Origin: Aporhodopirellula rubra
Lineage (GTDB): Bacteria > Planctomycetota > Planctomycetia > Pirellulales > Pirellulaceae
Assembly (NCBI RefSeq): GCF_014192335.1
Contig: NZ_JACHXU010000003.1
Location: 400,777-464,776, forward strand
Reading direction: 5' to 3'
DNA: 64,000 nucleotides
In this document: one piece after another, positions 28,521 to 37,503 of the stretch
Position numbering within the stretch: the stretch's first letter is position 1
Layout: each line of letters starts with the position of its first letter
Made by a program: the position numbers and the translations under genes
Notes under the pieces: generated by a model
What the model was told of the DNA's origin: nothing
Seen by the model: the letters and a program-made list of their open reading frames with translations, nothing else
The model's database searches: none

Positions 28521-29035
28521 CAATTGGCGGAGGGTGAGTGGTCCTGGATCGACTCCGACGACGCCAGCGAGTTCGATGACGATGCGCTCAACGTCGGCAC
28601 CCCGAGTTTCTGTTCGAGTTCGCTCACGATCGAGTCCACCAGTGTCGGATCGTCCAGTCTCCGTTCGATCGCTTCGAGTCCCCGTGTCTCGATCATCCGC
28701 TGTTTGTCGGCCGCCTTCCGCAGAAGACGGCGACGGGACTCCGGGAAGTAGGCCACCAAAGCATCGACAACCGCTTTGCAGGCTTCATCGATTGCGTCGC
28801 CCGCCAATCCTTCGGCGAATGCTTCATCGTCTACATCTTGCTGGTCCGCTTGCGGTTTGCAAATCGCAAACAACACGTCGCCCAGCAGCAAGGGATCGGT
28901 CGCCAGACGATTGATCAAATCGCCATCAATGGCATCGAGCAAACGAACGTCGGTGAGTGTTTTCACGCGGCGAAGCGTCGTATTATCGATATCGACGATC
29001 CATACCCGACCGCGACGATCAATGAATTTCTGCAT
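28520..29035 (-). CDS. Tail assembly chaperone-like protein, 171 aa
   Basis: The N-terminal half, FIDRRGRVWIVDIDNTTLRRVKTLTDVRLLDAID, is beta-alpha; a mostly helical region follows (AFAEGLAGDAIDEACKAVV). The tail is Ser-rich. Position between tail tube and tape measure, and the overlapping small gene after it, match a gpG/gpT-type chaperone pair. No enzymatic motif is present. Assignment rests mainly on gene order. Confidence 0.65.
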   Translation of the reverse strand: MQKFIDRRGRVWIVDIDNTTLRRVKTLTDVRLLDAIDGDLINRLATDPLLLGDVLFAICKPQADQQDVDDEAFAEGLAGDAIDEACKAVVDALVAYFPESRRRLLRKAADKQRMIETRGLEAIERRLDDPTLVDSIVSELEQKLGVPTLSASSSNSLASSESIQDHSPSAN

Positions 29036-29151
29036 GGTAAAAACTGCTATAAACTTCTAGGTTTCATTCTGCGTAAGGGGCAAGTTCGTCTCGCAAAGCC
29101 AGTACGCATGAAAACGATGTAGAATTGACGTTCAATCAACGGAAAAGGATT

Positions 29152-29439
29152 ATGCGAGACTGCTTCGAACTTGTGGAACTATCTCTGTACATAGTCGGGA
29201 TAGCATTGATTCTGCCAGTACTACAGATATTTGATGGCCGTGGCTCTGTTGGAGCTGTTCTGTTCCTATGCTTGGTCTTTCCGATTCCGTTTTTCCTTGC
29301 TCGACTGCGAGTAACATTCCCTGAGCGGATTGATGTCGCGTTCGAGCAACTCGCATACTGGACGTTTTTCGTTGGCTTATTTGTGATGGCAATCCTATGC
29401 GTAACCGCGGCATATCGATGGATAGCCTCTGTTCAATGA
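29152..29439 (+). CDS. Small membrane protein on opposite strand (moron-like), 95 aa
   Basis: Three hydrophobic segments are visible (about residues 10-25, 33-50 and 70-90; for example YIVGIALILPVLQIF and FVGLFVMAILCVTAAY). The ATG at 29152 is chosen because GGAAAAGG lies 5-6 nt upstream. It sits alone on the plus strand in the gap between two minus-strand tail genes, as lysogenic-conversion (moron) genes do. Its role is unknown; superinfection exclusion is one possibility. Confidence 0.6.
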   Translation: MRDCFELVELSLYIVGIALILPVLQIFDGRGSVGAVLFLCLVFPIPFFLARLRVTFPERIDVAFEQLAYWTFFVGLFVMAILCVTAAYRWIASVQ

Positions 29440-29456
29440 AGAAGATGTGACGTCGG

Positions 29457-29873
29457 TCACGCTCCGCTTCCGCTGCCCACATTCATCCCGCCACCGGACG
29501 AAGACTGTGTCGGCTTGAGTGTTACGTCCGCCGAGACGACTTCTTCGAGGTTTTGGTTGACGTTAAAGTTCATGACTTCGCATGTCAGCGTTAGCGCACC
29601 ACCTGCATCTGAAATGCCGACATCGCACGGTGTGCCGCTGCTCCAGAGTCCTTGCAGCATCCCGAACGAGGTGTCGCCGTTCTTATTAAGCACCGTGAAC
29701 TCAATTGAGGCATCTTTCAGCGTACCGACCGTTGCTCTCCAACCATTGTTGGCTCGCGTTGATGCATCCGCCTCGGCCTTCTCAAGATTGACGGTCAGGT
29801 CTTTGACGTTCTTGATCTCGGCGCCATCGATGGTGAGGACGGCGTCGAGACCGAGGACTACTTCTGCTGACAT
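29457..29873 (-). CDS. Phage major tail tube protein, 138 aa
   Basis: Beta-rich with GLDAVLTIDGAEIKNVKDLTVNLEKAEAD at the start, the pattern of tail tube proteins of long-tailed phages. VVSADVTLKPT near the end is the last strand, followed by a flexible Gly-Ser tail. Located between tail completion proteins and the tail chaperone, which is the expected order. Confidence 0.8.
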   Translation of the reverse strand: MSAEVVLGLDAVLTIDGAEIKNVKDLTVNLEKAEADASTRANNGWRATVGTLKDASIEFTVLNKNGDTSFGMLQGLWSSGTPCDVGISDAGGALTLTCEVMNFNVNQNLEEVVSADVTLKPTQSSSGGGMNVGSGSGA

Positions 29874-29888
29874 ATTGATTCTCGCGAG

Positions 29889-30446
29889 TTACTTCACACT
29901 GTCACGCCAAAACTTGGGCAAGCGTGATTGATTGGCTTCGAGGGCGGGCCGCATAAATGGCCGTTTGGGATAGCGACGCGGCTTTGAAGTACCGCGCCGC
30001 TCGTTTTCTGCTTCGATCAGTCGGGTCGCACGGTTGGCTTGGGCTCCGGTCAGCAACTTTGTCCGAGCAAACTTGCCAGGCCGGATGACTCGAATCGGAC
30101 CGTGTTCACCGACGCGGAAGCGATGACGTTTGAGTTTGCGGCGCTTCGTGGAAACGCCTCCAAACTCGTGCAGGTTCCACAGTCGGCCAGCAATCTCGTT
30201 GACCGGTCCGATGACAGCTTCCTCACGGTCGCGATTCACCTCGTAGCGAATCACGCGACGAAGCATGCCGGTCTGCGTGTGCGGTGGCGATCCTGGACTG
30301 GACGGCTTTTTTCGTTTGCGGATCGACCGTTTGGCGGTCAGTCGAATCGTTCCGGCTGCGTGCCCGAGCGATCGAAAGTTTGCGGCCTGAACCTTCTTTT
30401 GGACCTGGCCTTGGTTGAATCGGACACGAGTCCGGATATGGATCAC
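29889..30446 (-). CDS. HK97 gp10-like tail completion / minor structural protein, 185 aa
   Basis: Very basic protein with SIRKRKKPSSPGSPPHTQTGMLRR and PFMRPALEAN, the two hallmark segments of gp10-type proteins (S-P-G-x-P-P-H near the middle and P-x-M-x-P-A near the C-terminus). It overlaps the upstream gene by ATGA. Role: joining the tail to the head. Confidence 0.8.
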   Translation of the reverse strand: MIHIRTRVRFNQGQVQKKVQAANFRSLGHAAGTIRLTAKRSIRKRKKPSSPGSPPHTQTGMLRRVIRYEVNRDREEAVIGPVNEIAGRLWNLHEFGGVSTKRRKLKRHRFRVGEHGPIRVIRPGKFARTKLLTGAQANRATRLIEAENERRGTSKPRRYPKRPFMRPALEANQSRLPKFWRDSVK

Positions 30447-30886
30447 TTGGCCAGTTCAAACGTAAGTGTCAGCAGGCTAGTGAACTGATTGAACTGCGTC
30501 CAGTGTTCGACGGAGTAGAGCACTGCATTCTCGACTTTCACGCAGCGGGCGGCGACAAGCGAGTTGAGTCGCTTCAAACGGAAGTAGTCTGCCAACTCTT
30601 CGACAAAGAAGACCAGCGGGTCGATCTCTTTAGCGTCACCCTTGGAGAACTTCTTCTGGACCGCCACGTCGATGGTTGCGTGAAACTTGTTGCTGGCTCG
30701 GTCAAGTGGCAAGTACTCGACTTCCCGAGGCACGACGGTGACTCGCAGTTCCTTCATATCTTCGAGGTCGAAGTTGGGAACGTACAGTCGCTGGGCTGCG
30801 AGGTTCTTTTTGCTGAAATCGCCGGCGTTGATTTCGGCAACGACACTCTCGGCGATCTGTATAACGGTGGCGGGATTCGCGGTCAT
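30443..30886 (-). CDS. Tail terminator-like protein, 147 aa
   Basis: Alpha-beta sequence beginning with a helix (ATVIQIAESVVAEINAG), then VTVVPREVEYL and IDVAVQKKF, ending LLTLTFELAK. Size, order between head-tail joiner and gp10-like protein, and strand-rich core match tail terminator proteins (gpU-like). ATGA overlaps at both ends show strict co-translation. Confidence 0.65.
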   Translation of the reverse strand: MTANPATVIQIAESVVAEINAGDFSKKNLAAQRLYVPNFDLEDMKELRVTVVPREVEYLPLDRASNKFHATIDVAVQKKFSKGDAKEIDPLVFFVEELADYFRLKRLNSLVAARCVKVENAVLYSVEHWTQFNQFTSLLTLTFELAK

Positions 30887-31263
30887 GAAATGGTATCAAC
30901 CAGTTTGGTATGGATGCGGAGTTTGACGCGAAAGGGATCGCTGTAACGCCATGGCGGCTCGTTGCCGATCGACATAAGCTCATAGATGAACGTCGTGTCA
31001 CCGTCCGTTTCGAGTATGCGGTCACCTCGGCGAGGCCAAGTGCCGATGGCACTACTGAGCAGATCTTTGGAGTTGATCAGAAAGTCTCGGACTTGGGCTC
31101 GCGTGATGATGCCTTCGCCATCTTCTTGCTCGTATTCCGACTTTCCGATCGTTGCGGGAAGCTCGACCGACAGTTCATCACGTTGGTAGGTGACCATGCG
31201 TGATGCGTGTTTGGTCAACTTGTCAGAGAGCCAAGCCTGACCACGTGCGAGCAGGTCGCTCAC
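30883..31263 (-). CDS. Head-tail joining protein-like, 126 aa
   Basis: Starts MSDLLARGQAWLSDKL and contains TWPRRGDRILETDGDTTFIYEL, a strand-turn-strand pattern common in small head-tail connector or stopper proteins. Translationally coupled to both neighbours. Function assigned from gene order. Confidence 0.65.
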   Translation of the reverse strand: MSDLLARGQAWLSDKLTKHASRMVTYQRDELSVELPATIGKSEYEQEDGEGIITRAQVRDFLINSKDLLSSAIGTWPRRGDRILETDGDTTFIYELMSIGNEPPWRYSDPFRVKLRIHTKLVDTIS

Positions 31264-31538
31264 GATTTGGTGGAACGTAATGTGGATGCCGGCTTCGACT
31301 TGAGCAGCGTCGCTGCCTTCTCGCCCAGCTCGTCACGCCACGCCTCATCGGCTCGCCGTTGATATTCGTCGGCGATTGCTTCGGCTTCCTCGTTGAGCTG
31401 TTGTTGCCGGAAGTTGGCTTGCCTGGCAAACGGCTGAGTGAAGTTGAGGTTGCCGCTGTCTCGATCACGCTTCTTTGCTGGAAGCAAAGCCACGGCGACG
31501 AGTACCAGGACGACAACGGTTGCAATTCCAAGAATCAT
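31260..31538 (-). CDS. Small single-pass membrane protein, 92 aa
   Basis: An N-terminal membrane anchor, IATVVVLVLVAVALLP (about residues 4-20), is followed by a basic stop and a charged, mostly helical coiled-coil-like domain (QQLNEEAEAIADEYQRRADEA). The layout resembles an inner-membrane spanin (i-spanin) or another lysis accessory protein. It lies among the envelope-directed trio of this operon. Confidence 0.6.
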   Translation of the reverse strand: MILGIATVVVLVLVAVALLPAKKRDRDSGNLNFTQPFARQANFRQQQLNEEAEAIADEYQRRADEAWRDELGEKAATLLKSKPASTLRSTKS

Positions 31539-31543
31539 GAGCC

Positions 31544-32578
31544 TTACATGCCTCGCTTGATGAGAATGAATCCGAGCAGAATGATCGCGACGACAATCAA
31601 CGCGAGCGTCGCCAGTTCGCCGGCACCGGCCCAGATGAATGCGTTGCGTCCACCGGAATCGCGGTCGAAGAGTGGTTCGCGATCGCGGTCTCGATCACGA
31701 TCGAACGGTCGCCACGTTGGTTCCGTCGGTTCGATCGGACAGTAACCGTCGGGGCAATCTTCGGGAGAGAGTTGAAGCGTCGGTGAGATCGCTGAATCCC
31801 AAGAGTAGCCGCGTGACTTCAGAGCGCCAGTCTTCTGAGCTTGGCGAGTTTGCTGATAGAGTTCGTAACCGTGTCGCAGGTCATCGAACAGTTCCGCCGG
31901 AGTCGACGGCAACATTGTGTAGCCTGCGGCATGAACGTGACCGCCACTCGAGTCCTGGAAGAGGACGACAGGGAACTGGCTGGCCGGAACAATGTCCGCA
32001 TAGCGAGTCTTGTAGAGGGCGTTGCTTTCGGTGTAGACCTGGAACTCGCAACTTTGTCGGAGTTTCGAGAGCTTGGCGTCCTTGTTGAACCAGTCCGTTA
32101 GTTGCTGACTTTTCGCGTCGTTGCCGACGAACAATGCAATCTGGTATCGCTTCGTCGCACGTTCTGGAACTGCGTTGCCCGCGGAGTTCGCTGGCGTGAC
32201 GATGATCGGCGCAGGAACCGTCGGAGCTGGCACGGTTGCTGGAATTGGCGTCGACGGGCGGACAACTGGCGAGGCCGGGACCACGCGATACGGTCGCAGT
32301 GTCGGTCGCACAACTGGCGGACAAGGCGGCGGGCAGTATCCAGATTGCTGCTTGAGTTCCCCTTGTGCGTCGAGGTTTACCTGAGCAGGCTCGGGCAGCT
32401 TTTCAATTTTCCGGCCAACCGGCGGAGTTGGTCTCGCCGTGGGAAGTCGCCAGTCATCATTGGTTTGCGGCCGAGGTGCTCGGTGCAATGCCGTGAAGAC
32501 TACGCCCAGCAAGACGGCATGCAGGACCGCCACGACGATCAGGCCAACGCTCAGCCGGATCCGAATTTCATCTTTCAT
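31544..32578 (-). CDS. Membrane protein with thioredoxin-like middle domain, 344 aa
   Basis: Transmembrane segments lie at both ends (about residues 7-30 and about 318-340). A Pro-rich linker (about 35-135) leads to a domain with RYQIALFVGN and SQFPVVLFQDSSG, the strand-helix and cis-Pro-like pattern of thioredoxin folds, without a CxxC. An Arg-Asp repeat (DRDRDRDRE) precedes the last membrane helix. The ATG at 32578 overlaps the preceding gene by 11 nt. Function unknown; it probably acts at the envelope. Confidence 0.65.
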   Translation of the reverse strand: MKDEIRIRLSVGLIVVAVLHAVLLGVVFTALHRAPRPQTNDDWRLPTARPTPPVGRKIEKLPEPAQVNLDAQGELKQQSGYCPPPCPPVVRPTLRPYRVVPASPVVRPSTPIPATVPAPTVPAPIIVTPANSAGNAVPERATKRYQIALFVGNDAKSQQLTDWFNKDAKLSKLRQSCEFQVYTESNALYKTRYADIVPASQFPVVLFQDSSGGHVHAAGYTMLPSTPAELFDDLRHGYELYQQTRQAQKTGALKSRGYSWDSAISPTLQLSPEDCPDGYCPIEPTEPTWRPFDRDRDRDREPLFDRDSGGRNAFIWAGAGELATLALIVVAIILLGFILIKRGM

Positions 32579-33179
32579 CAACAACCTCATAACTTCGATA
32601 GGGCAAGGAACTGGCGGGGTCTTCCATGACGGTTAGTGCGAATCCGCCGTAACCCGCCCAGAGGCGTACAAACTGTTCACGTGGCGTGAGCTCAAAGCGG
32701 CCGGGATAGTTGTTGTCCAGGATCGCGGCGTACTGCTGACCGTTTCGCTCGACCCATCCGACAAAGGTGCAACAGTGGGCGGGCTTCCACCAAAGAATCG
32801 CACCACGTCGTGTGGCATTGGCCCAGTCGAGGAAGCGAGGGTCAGCTTTGACTGTGTAGCTGTAGTCGATGCCGGCCGCATCGAGCCGGTTCCGCAAACG
32901 TGTGTCCCACTCGCCGTCGCTGTAGGTCGCTCGCCAACGTTCGCCGAGTTCAAACTCATTCAGCCATCGCAGGTGATTGACCAGCGACGCGTGAACGCAG
33001 CTGCCTTGATTTAGCCGGCCAGTCCAATTGCGTTGATGCAACTGAGGCGGCAGGTTAGCGATGGGCTGCTCCGGCGGCGGGGCCGGCAACGGTCGCACTT
33101 GCACATCGCGTTGCGGTAAACAACCGGTGCAGACAATGAGGGCACAAAGCAAAACGAGAGATCGCAACTTGGCATCCAT
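32568..33179 (-). CDS. Lipoprotein with papain-like/C39-like fold, 203 aa
   Basis: The signal peptide with lipobox LIVCTGC (about residues 13-20) predicts an outer- or inner-membrane lipoprotein. QGSCVHASLVNHLRW resembles the catalytic Cys helix of papain-like peptidases; AHCCTFVGW gives the His and ILDNNYPGRFE the Asn/Asp. ATG 33179 is preferred to the ATG at 33200 because the signal peptide then begins directly. It could be a phage-encoded envelope peptidase or endolysin-like factor, or a virion-associated one. Confidence 0.7.
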   Translation of the reverse strand: MDAKLRSLVLLCALIVCTGCLPQRDVQVRPLPAPPPEQPIANLPPQLHQRNWTGRLNQGSCVHASLVNHLRWLNEFELGERWRATYSDGEWDTRLRNRLDAAGIDYSYTVKADPRFLDWANATRRGAILWWKPAHCCTFVGWVERNGQQYAAILDNNYPGRFELTPREQFVRLWAGYGGFALTVMEDPASSLPYRSYEVVDER

Positions 33180-33202
33180 GCGAATAATGACCTGATGCAA
33201 GA

Positions 33203-33553
33203 TTACTGAAGCAGCCGAACTCGAACGGCCGGAGTACTCGGCGGAGCATCTTCGACCGAGATTCCGATCATCGAGTGCTCGTACTGGTTCTTGATCACGT
33301 GATGGCTGATCTCGGACCAGTAAAGAATCGTGCCGGCAGGAATGTTCGTGGTCGGATCTTTGACGAGGCTGAAGACGCCACGAACCGTGATGCTGCCACG
33401 AGCCCCCGCGTAGATGCCGAACTTGGCGACGCCGACCAGCTTGTTCAGAACGACAACGTCGCCAGGTGCGATGTCGACATCTGGCACGAATGGAATGGTG
33501 TCACCTTCATGAACGAAGGTGGCCCCAGCGGGAACGATGATGGCGTTGCTCAC
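33203..33553 (-). CDS. DUF2190-type head decoration protein, copy 2, 116 aa
   Basis: Beta-rich sequence with VPDVDIAPGDVVVLNKLVGVAK and GSITVRGVFSLVK, matching the recombinase/decoration-type DUF2190 family (small capsid-surface proteins). GTG start at 33553. Paralogue of the next upstream gene with the same strand order; the pair probably covers the capsid surface. Confidence 0.8.
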   Translation of the reverse strand: MSNAIIVPAGATFVHEGDTIPFVPDVDIAPGDVVVLNKLVGVAKFGIYAGARGSITVRGVFSLVKDPTTNIPAGTILYWSEISHHVIKNQYEHSMIGISVEDAPPSTPAVRVRLLQ

Positions 33554-33574
33554 GTGGCTTCATCACTTGGTTGA

Positions 33575-33904
33575 TCACTGACTGAGACGCACGCGTACAA
33601 ACTCATCGGTCGTGGCAACGTCGGCGACGACCTTGCCGAGATACACCGTGTTCGTGTCAATCAGAGTGATGATGCCGTCATTAGTGGCATACACCTTCTG
33701 ACCGGCCGAGTACTCGTCCTCGCTAGCCATGGCTTTCGGGAAATCGAAGACGCCTTCAACGGCAACCGAGCCAAGCACATCCGCCTTGAGGTCGCGCTTG
33801 GTGATGCCGACCAAATCGCCTTGAATGACGATTGATCCAACCGGAACGTCGACATCAGGCGTAAAGTCAACGTGTTTGCCGTCGTGAACGAATTGAGCTT
33901 GCAT
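33575..33904 (-). CDS. DUF2190-type head decoration protein, copy 1, 109 aa
   Basis: Contains TPDVDVPVGSIVIQGDLVG and GSVAVEGVFDFPK, aligned with the following gene. The ATG at 33904 (MQAQFVHDGKH) corresponds to the start of the homologous region. It lies 55 nt after the capsid gene, as decoration proteins commonly do. Confidence 0.8.
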   Translation of the reverse strand: MQAQFVHDGKHVDFTPDVDVPVGSIVIQGDLVGITKRDLKADVLGSVAVEGVFDFPKAMASEDEYSAGQKVYATNDGIITLIDTNTVYLGKVVADVATTDEFVRVRLSQ

Positions 33905-33959
33905 GGGAGTCCAAATAAAAAGCTGAGAGATCAAGAATCAGTTGAGACCGCAGCGAGGA

Positions 33960-35981
33960 TTACTCGCCGGCGACCTTCACGGCAGCGCGGTGATCCTGAG
34001 AGTTCACACCGAAGTCGATGTAAGAGCGGAAGCCCATGCCCAGGGTGTTCGGCGGCATTTCCACGCGTTCGATGACCGGTGTGCGACGTCCGTTGAGGAA
34101 CACGATCTCAAACGCGGGCAGGACTCGCGGGTTCGCGAATAGATACCAAGCTGTGCCAGACGCACCTTGGTAATACGTATCCGACAGATGCGGCGTGGAG
34201 ATGACGCGATACTTGTTGCGGTGCGGGTTGTCGACGGGGATCTTGGTCGGCGACCCTTGAGCGTCGATCATCAGCTGGGCCGAGCCCATCAAAAGTTCCG
34301 CTTCGGTTTCCAATTCGACCGGAACCACCAAGTATTCGGGCCGAATGTTGATCGGCTTCTGGTCCTTTGGCTTGCCGCCTGGACCTGCCTTCTGCTTCCG
34401 GAAAGTTGTCTTGGCAACGGTCAGGCTATCCGGACCGAACTTGGTGTCGGGACCTTGCAGGAAGTTGGCGTTCGCTGACGAGAAGAAGCCAGAGTTTTTC
34501 AGCAGCAACGTGAAGAACAAATCGTCGATCGACTCGGCACCCGAACGTCCCATTTGTCGAGGGATATCCATGAAGGCGTTGAGGTCATCGTTGATGATGT
34601 CGTGCCGCGTCAGCGTGAGGATCTGACCGTACGTGTCGGCCTTGTTCGTGAACTTCTGGTCCGACAGTTTTCCATGCTTGAGCTCGCCGTCGGGAGCGAC
34701 CTGTTCAAAGCCGCCGGTACCAAGCAGGCGATAGCGTGAGACCTCTTTGAAGTCAGAGACGGTGCCGACACTGCAGAGATCGAAAGCGGCGATTGGTGTG
34801 TTCTGGTAAGCTGCGAGCAACGTCTTGTTCATGACGTTTTCCATGATGCTCGGCAAGCTCATGGATGAGAAACCGGCGCGGATGGTTTCCGTTCCGTCGC
34901 CGAAGACACGCGGCACATTGATGCCTTCGCTGCGAGCACACTCGGCGACCAGTTCCTTCAAGCCAATATGACGGAGCGGGTTGGCGGCTTCGAGTGTTCG
35001 CTCGCCATAGCTGGCGAGAAGTGTCTTTTCGTCGATGCCAACCGACAAGCAAGCCGCGGCTTCGAGGACCTCGCGGTTGTATCGCGGAGAGTGTTGCGAT
35101 TGATCGGGAGCTTTGGGGCGTTCGCTGCGTAACACGGTGAGCTCCGTCTTCGTGACTGACCAGCCTTGCTCGATCGCGTCGGCTTCGATGGTGGGATGCT
35201 TGTCGCCGCAGAGCTTGCGAATGCCGGCGATGCGACGTGATTCGGCGGCGGCCTCGGCACGCATTTGTTCGACTGCCGAGACCGGTTGAGATTGCGGTTT
35301 GGCTTTCGGCTTCGTACTCATGGCGAGACTCGCGTTAACTGGTTCAAGTTCGTCCGTGGTTTCTTCGTCTCCGGTATCCGGATCTTCTTCCGACTGGCCG
35401 GCAGCGACGCGAGCCTCGGTGTTGTCGTCGGCACCGAGTGCAACAAAGGAGACTTCACCAAGAGTGGATTTGCGGGCGATGTAGAGCGGGCCGTTGTGAT
35501 TACGCCCGTTGGCTTTGGCAGTTTTGCCTTCCGGGATGAAGACCACTTTGTCGGCGCTGGCCCCGAGCGACGCCTGCCACGGGAATCCGTTCTCGCTTGT
35601 TGCGATCACTTCCTGAGCCGTTGCACCAACGCCCGAAATGACACCGGCGACCTCCAGTGATCGGTCGCTGATTTTGATGTCGTCGGTGTGGCCGACGATT
35701 GATCCACGGTCATGGTCTTTCAGAATCGGACGTGACTTTCGAGTCACACGCAGACCAGCCAGGTCAACCACGACCGGATAAGGCCAACCGCCAAGCCGCA
35801 TCGCTCCGCCCGTGTAAGCGACCATCGAAAACTTCCGCAGCGCCGGCTTGTCGTCACCTTCGATCGGTGGATCAGCCGCTGCTAGCGTGATCGTCGCGGC
35901 GTCATCGCAGACGATACGCAGCGAACTGGGGACGGATTCGGCTTCCGCTTCAAGCGGTTTGGGGTTCAGCGTCTTCGGCAT
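33960..35981 (-). CDS. Prohead protease-major capsid fusion, 673 aa
   Basis: Residues about 1-215 form a prohead-protease domain: PILKDHDRGSIVGH carries the catalytic His and FPWQASLGAS the Ser. A Pro/Gln/Lys linker and helical scaffold-like region (about 215-290) lead into a capsid domain (about 340-673) with SMSLPSIMENVMNKTLLAAYQ, DLFFTLLLKN and a strand-rich end. Fusion of protease, scaffold and capsid in one chain is known in some phages and implies self-processing at assembly. It overlaps the portal gene by 32 nt. Confidence 0.88.
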   Translation of the reverse strand: MPKTLNPKPLEAEAESVPSSLRIVCDDAATITLAAADPPIEGDDKPALRKFSMVAYTGGAMRLGGWPYPVVVDLAGLRVTRKSRPILKDHDRGSIVGHTDDIKISDRSLEVAGVISGVGATAQEVIATSENGFPWQASLGASADKVVFIPEGKTAKANGRNHNGPLYIARKSTLGEVSFVALGADDNTEARVAAGQSEEDPDTGDEETTDELEPVNASLAMSTKPKAKPQSQPVSAVEQMRAEAAAESRRIAGIRKLCGDKHPTIEADAIEQGWSVTKTELTVLRSERPKAPDQSQHSPRYNREVLEAAACLSVGIDEKTLLASYGERTLEAANPLRHIGLKELVAECARSEGINVPRVFGDGTETIRAGFSSMSLPSIMENVMNKTLLAAYQNTPIAAFDLCSVGTVSDFKEVSRYRLLGTGGFEQVAPDGELKHGKLSDQKFTNKADTYGQILTLTRHDIINDDLNAFMDIPRQMGRSGAESIDDLFFTLLLKNSGFFSSANANFLQGPDTKFGPDSLTVAKTTFRKQKAGPGGKPKDQKPINIRPEYLVVPVELETEAELLMGSAQLMIDAQGSPTKIPVDNPHRNKYRVISTPHLSDTYYQGASGTAWYLFANPRVLPAFEIVFLNGRRTPVIERVEMPPNTLGMGFRSYIDFGVNSQDHRAAVKVAGE

Positions 35982-37443
35982 GGTCTTCCGTGACTTCGGG
36001 TTCGGATGAAGAATCAGTTTCGGACTCGATCGTCAGACCGAGGTCACGCATCAGGGCGATTTCTTTCGCACGTTGTTTGAGTTCCGTCTCCCAGTCACGC
36101 CCCTGCCGCGCAAATTCGATAGCCAGAGTTGTCGTATGACTGGCGAGACGGATCTTTTGGGCATTGGCCTCTTTGGCGGGATCGACATGTTCGTGTCCGT
36201 CCCAGAACCATTGGTGCTCGAACGTCGAATCGAGTGTGCGAAGCGAATTGGGCAGGTAGCCCTCGATGAGAATGGCTTCGCGAAGCCAAGCGTGCAGGAT
36301 GCGATCGAGCACCACGCGGGCGAGTTGTGATTGCTCGACACGAATCGATTTGAAATAGGTCTGGTGATCGAGCCGCCCACTGGCATAGTTGTAGCCCGAC
36401 GAATTCCCAGCAGCGACGTTGAACGGCATGTTCAAGCAGCGAGCGATTTCGTTGAGGATTTCCTTCTTGAACTCCGCGTAAGTGGTCGATGGCTGCTCGC
36501 TCTTCATCTGAGCCATCTTCCAGCCGCCAGGCATCGTCAGCAGCATGCGTTTTTCGAGCTCGATCGGCTCGAAGGGTTCCGCCGCATCAGCTTCACCGTT
36601 GGCCGGCGCATCGGTGTAAAGGATGCCGGCGAATTCAGCAGCCGTTTCCGCAGCGGCGAGAACCGCCAGGGTGAATCGTCTCAGTTGTGCAAACAGCGGC
36701 AATGCCGGCGTGATGTCTGGGATGCCGCGAATCTGTCCGGGGCGATCACAGCGAAAGTAGTGGACCACATCCACTGCAGGCACGGTGTCATATTCATCGT
36801 CGACGACAAAGAATCCATCGCCGGGGTGATTCTTCAAGACGTCGTACGATACCGGGTTTCCATCAGCATCAAACTGAATGCCATCGAGGTAGCGGCGTGT
36901 GTCGGGTGTTAGCGTCGGCGAAGAAACTTGGTCGGCTTCGATCAGACGCAGATCCAGATTCACTGGAGTCTCTAGCCGCTCATTGCTGGTTAGCAACCCA
37001 AACGACTCACCGTCTGCGACCCGAGCCAATCTCATGGTTCGCAGCTTTTCCGAAAGACCAACCGCTTCGCACCAGGCGAAGAACTCTGCCTCAACAAACC
37101 GATTTGCCGCGTCATCACCGGTGAGCATCTGCAGTCGCGGCCCAGTTCCAACGACATCGTTGGCAAGTGTCAGCGTAATGCCGCGTGCGTAGCTGTTGTT
37201 GGCGACTTCGTAACGCGATCGATTGCGAAGCGTCCGTCGAACATCGGGGCTGTTGGCCGTAGCGGCGGAAAGTCCGTCGGCGCGCGACCAGTGTTTGAGA
37301 TTGTCGAGTGTTGTGTTCGCTGCGTCGTATTTGGCACGCAAGCGAGAGAAGAAGGACTGCCGGGGCGAGCGTCCAGAGGCGGCGGACAATTGTGCCGGCC
37401 CGCCGCGCAGTTGCTCGATGATCCCTGACAAACGTTTCAGCAT
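35950..37443 (-). CDS. Lambda-family phage portal protein, 497 aa
   Basis: Motifs DVRRTLRNRSRYEVANNSYARGI, LTLANDVVGTGPRLQM, GESFGLLTS and YNYASGRLDHQTYFKSIR match the lambda gpB/portal family throughout. Portals form the DNA-entry ring and seat the terminase. The terminase gene lies on the same strand but about 5.5 kb away, separated by the pst cargo. Confidence 0.93.
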   Translation of the reverse strand: MLKRLSGIIEQLRGGPAQLSAASGRSPRQSFFSRLRAKYDAANTTLDNLKHWSRADGLSAATANSPDVRRTLRNRSRYEVANNSYARGITLTLANDVVGTGPRLQMLTGDDAANRFVEAEFFAWCEAVGLSEKLRTMRLARVADGESFGLLTSNERLETPVNLDLRLIEADQVSSPTLTPDTRRYLDGIQFDADGNPVSYDVLKNHPGDGFFVVDDEYDTVPAVDVVHYFRCDRPGQIRGIPDITPALPLFAQLRRFTLAVLAAAETAAEFAGILYTDAPANGEADAAEPFEPIELEKRMLLTMPGGWKMAQMKSEQPSTTYAEFKKEILNEIARCLNMPFNVAAGNSSGYNYASGRLDHQTYFKSIRVEQSQLARVVLDRILHAWLREAILIEGYLPNSLRTLDSTFEHQWFWDGHEHVDPAKEANAQKIRLASHTTTLAIEFARQGRDWETELKQRAKEIALMRDLGLTIESETDSSSEPEVTEDHAEDAEPQTA

Positions 37444-37503
37444 CCGTGCTGTTTCCTGTTGCCGTCCCCGACAGCCCTTGTGGATTGGAGAGCGAAAGAA
37501 AGA

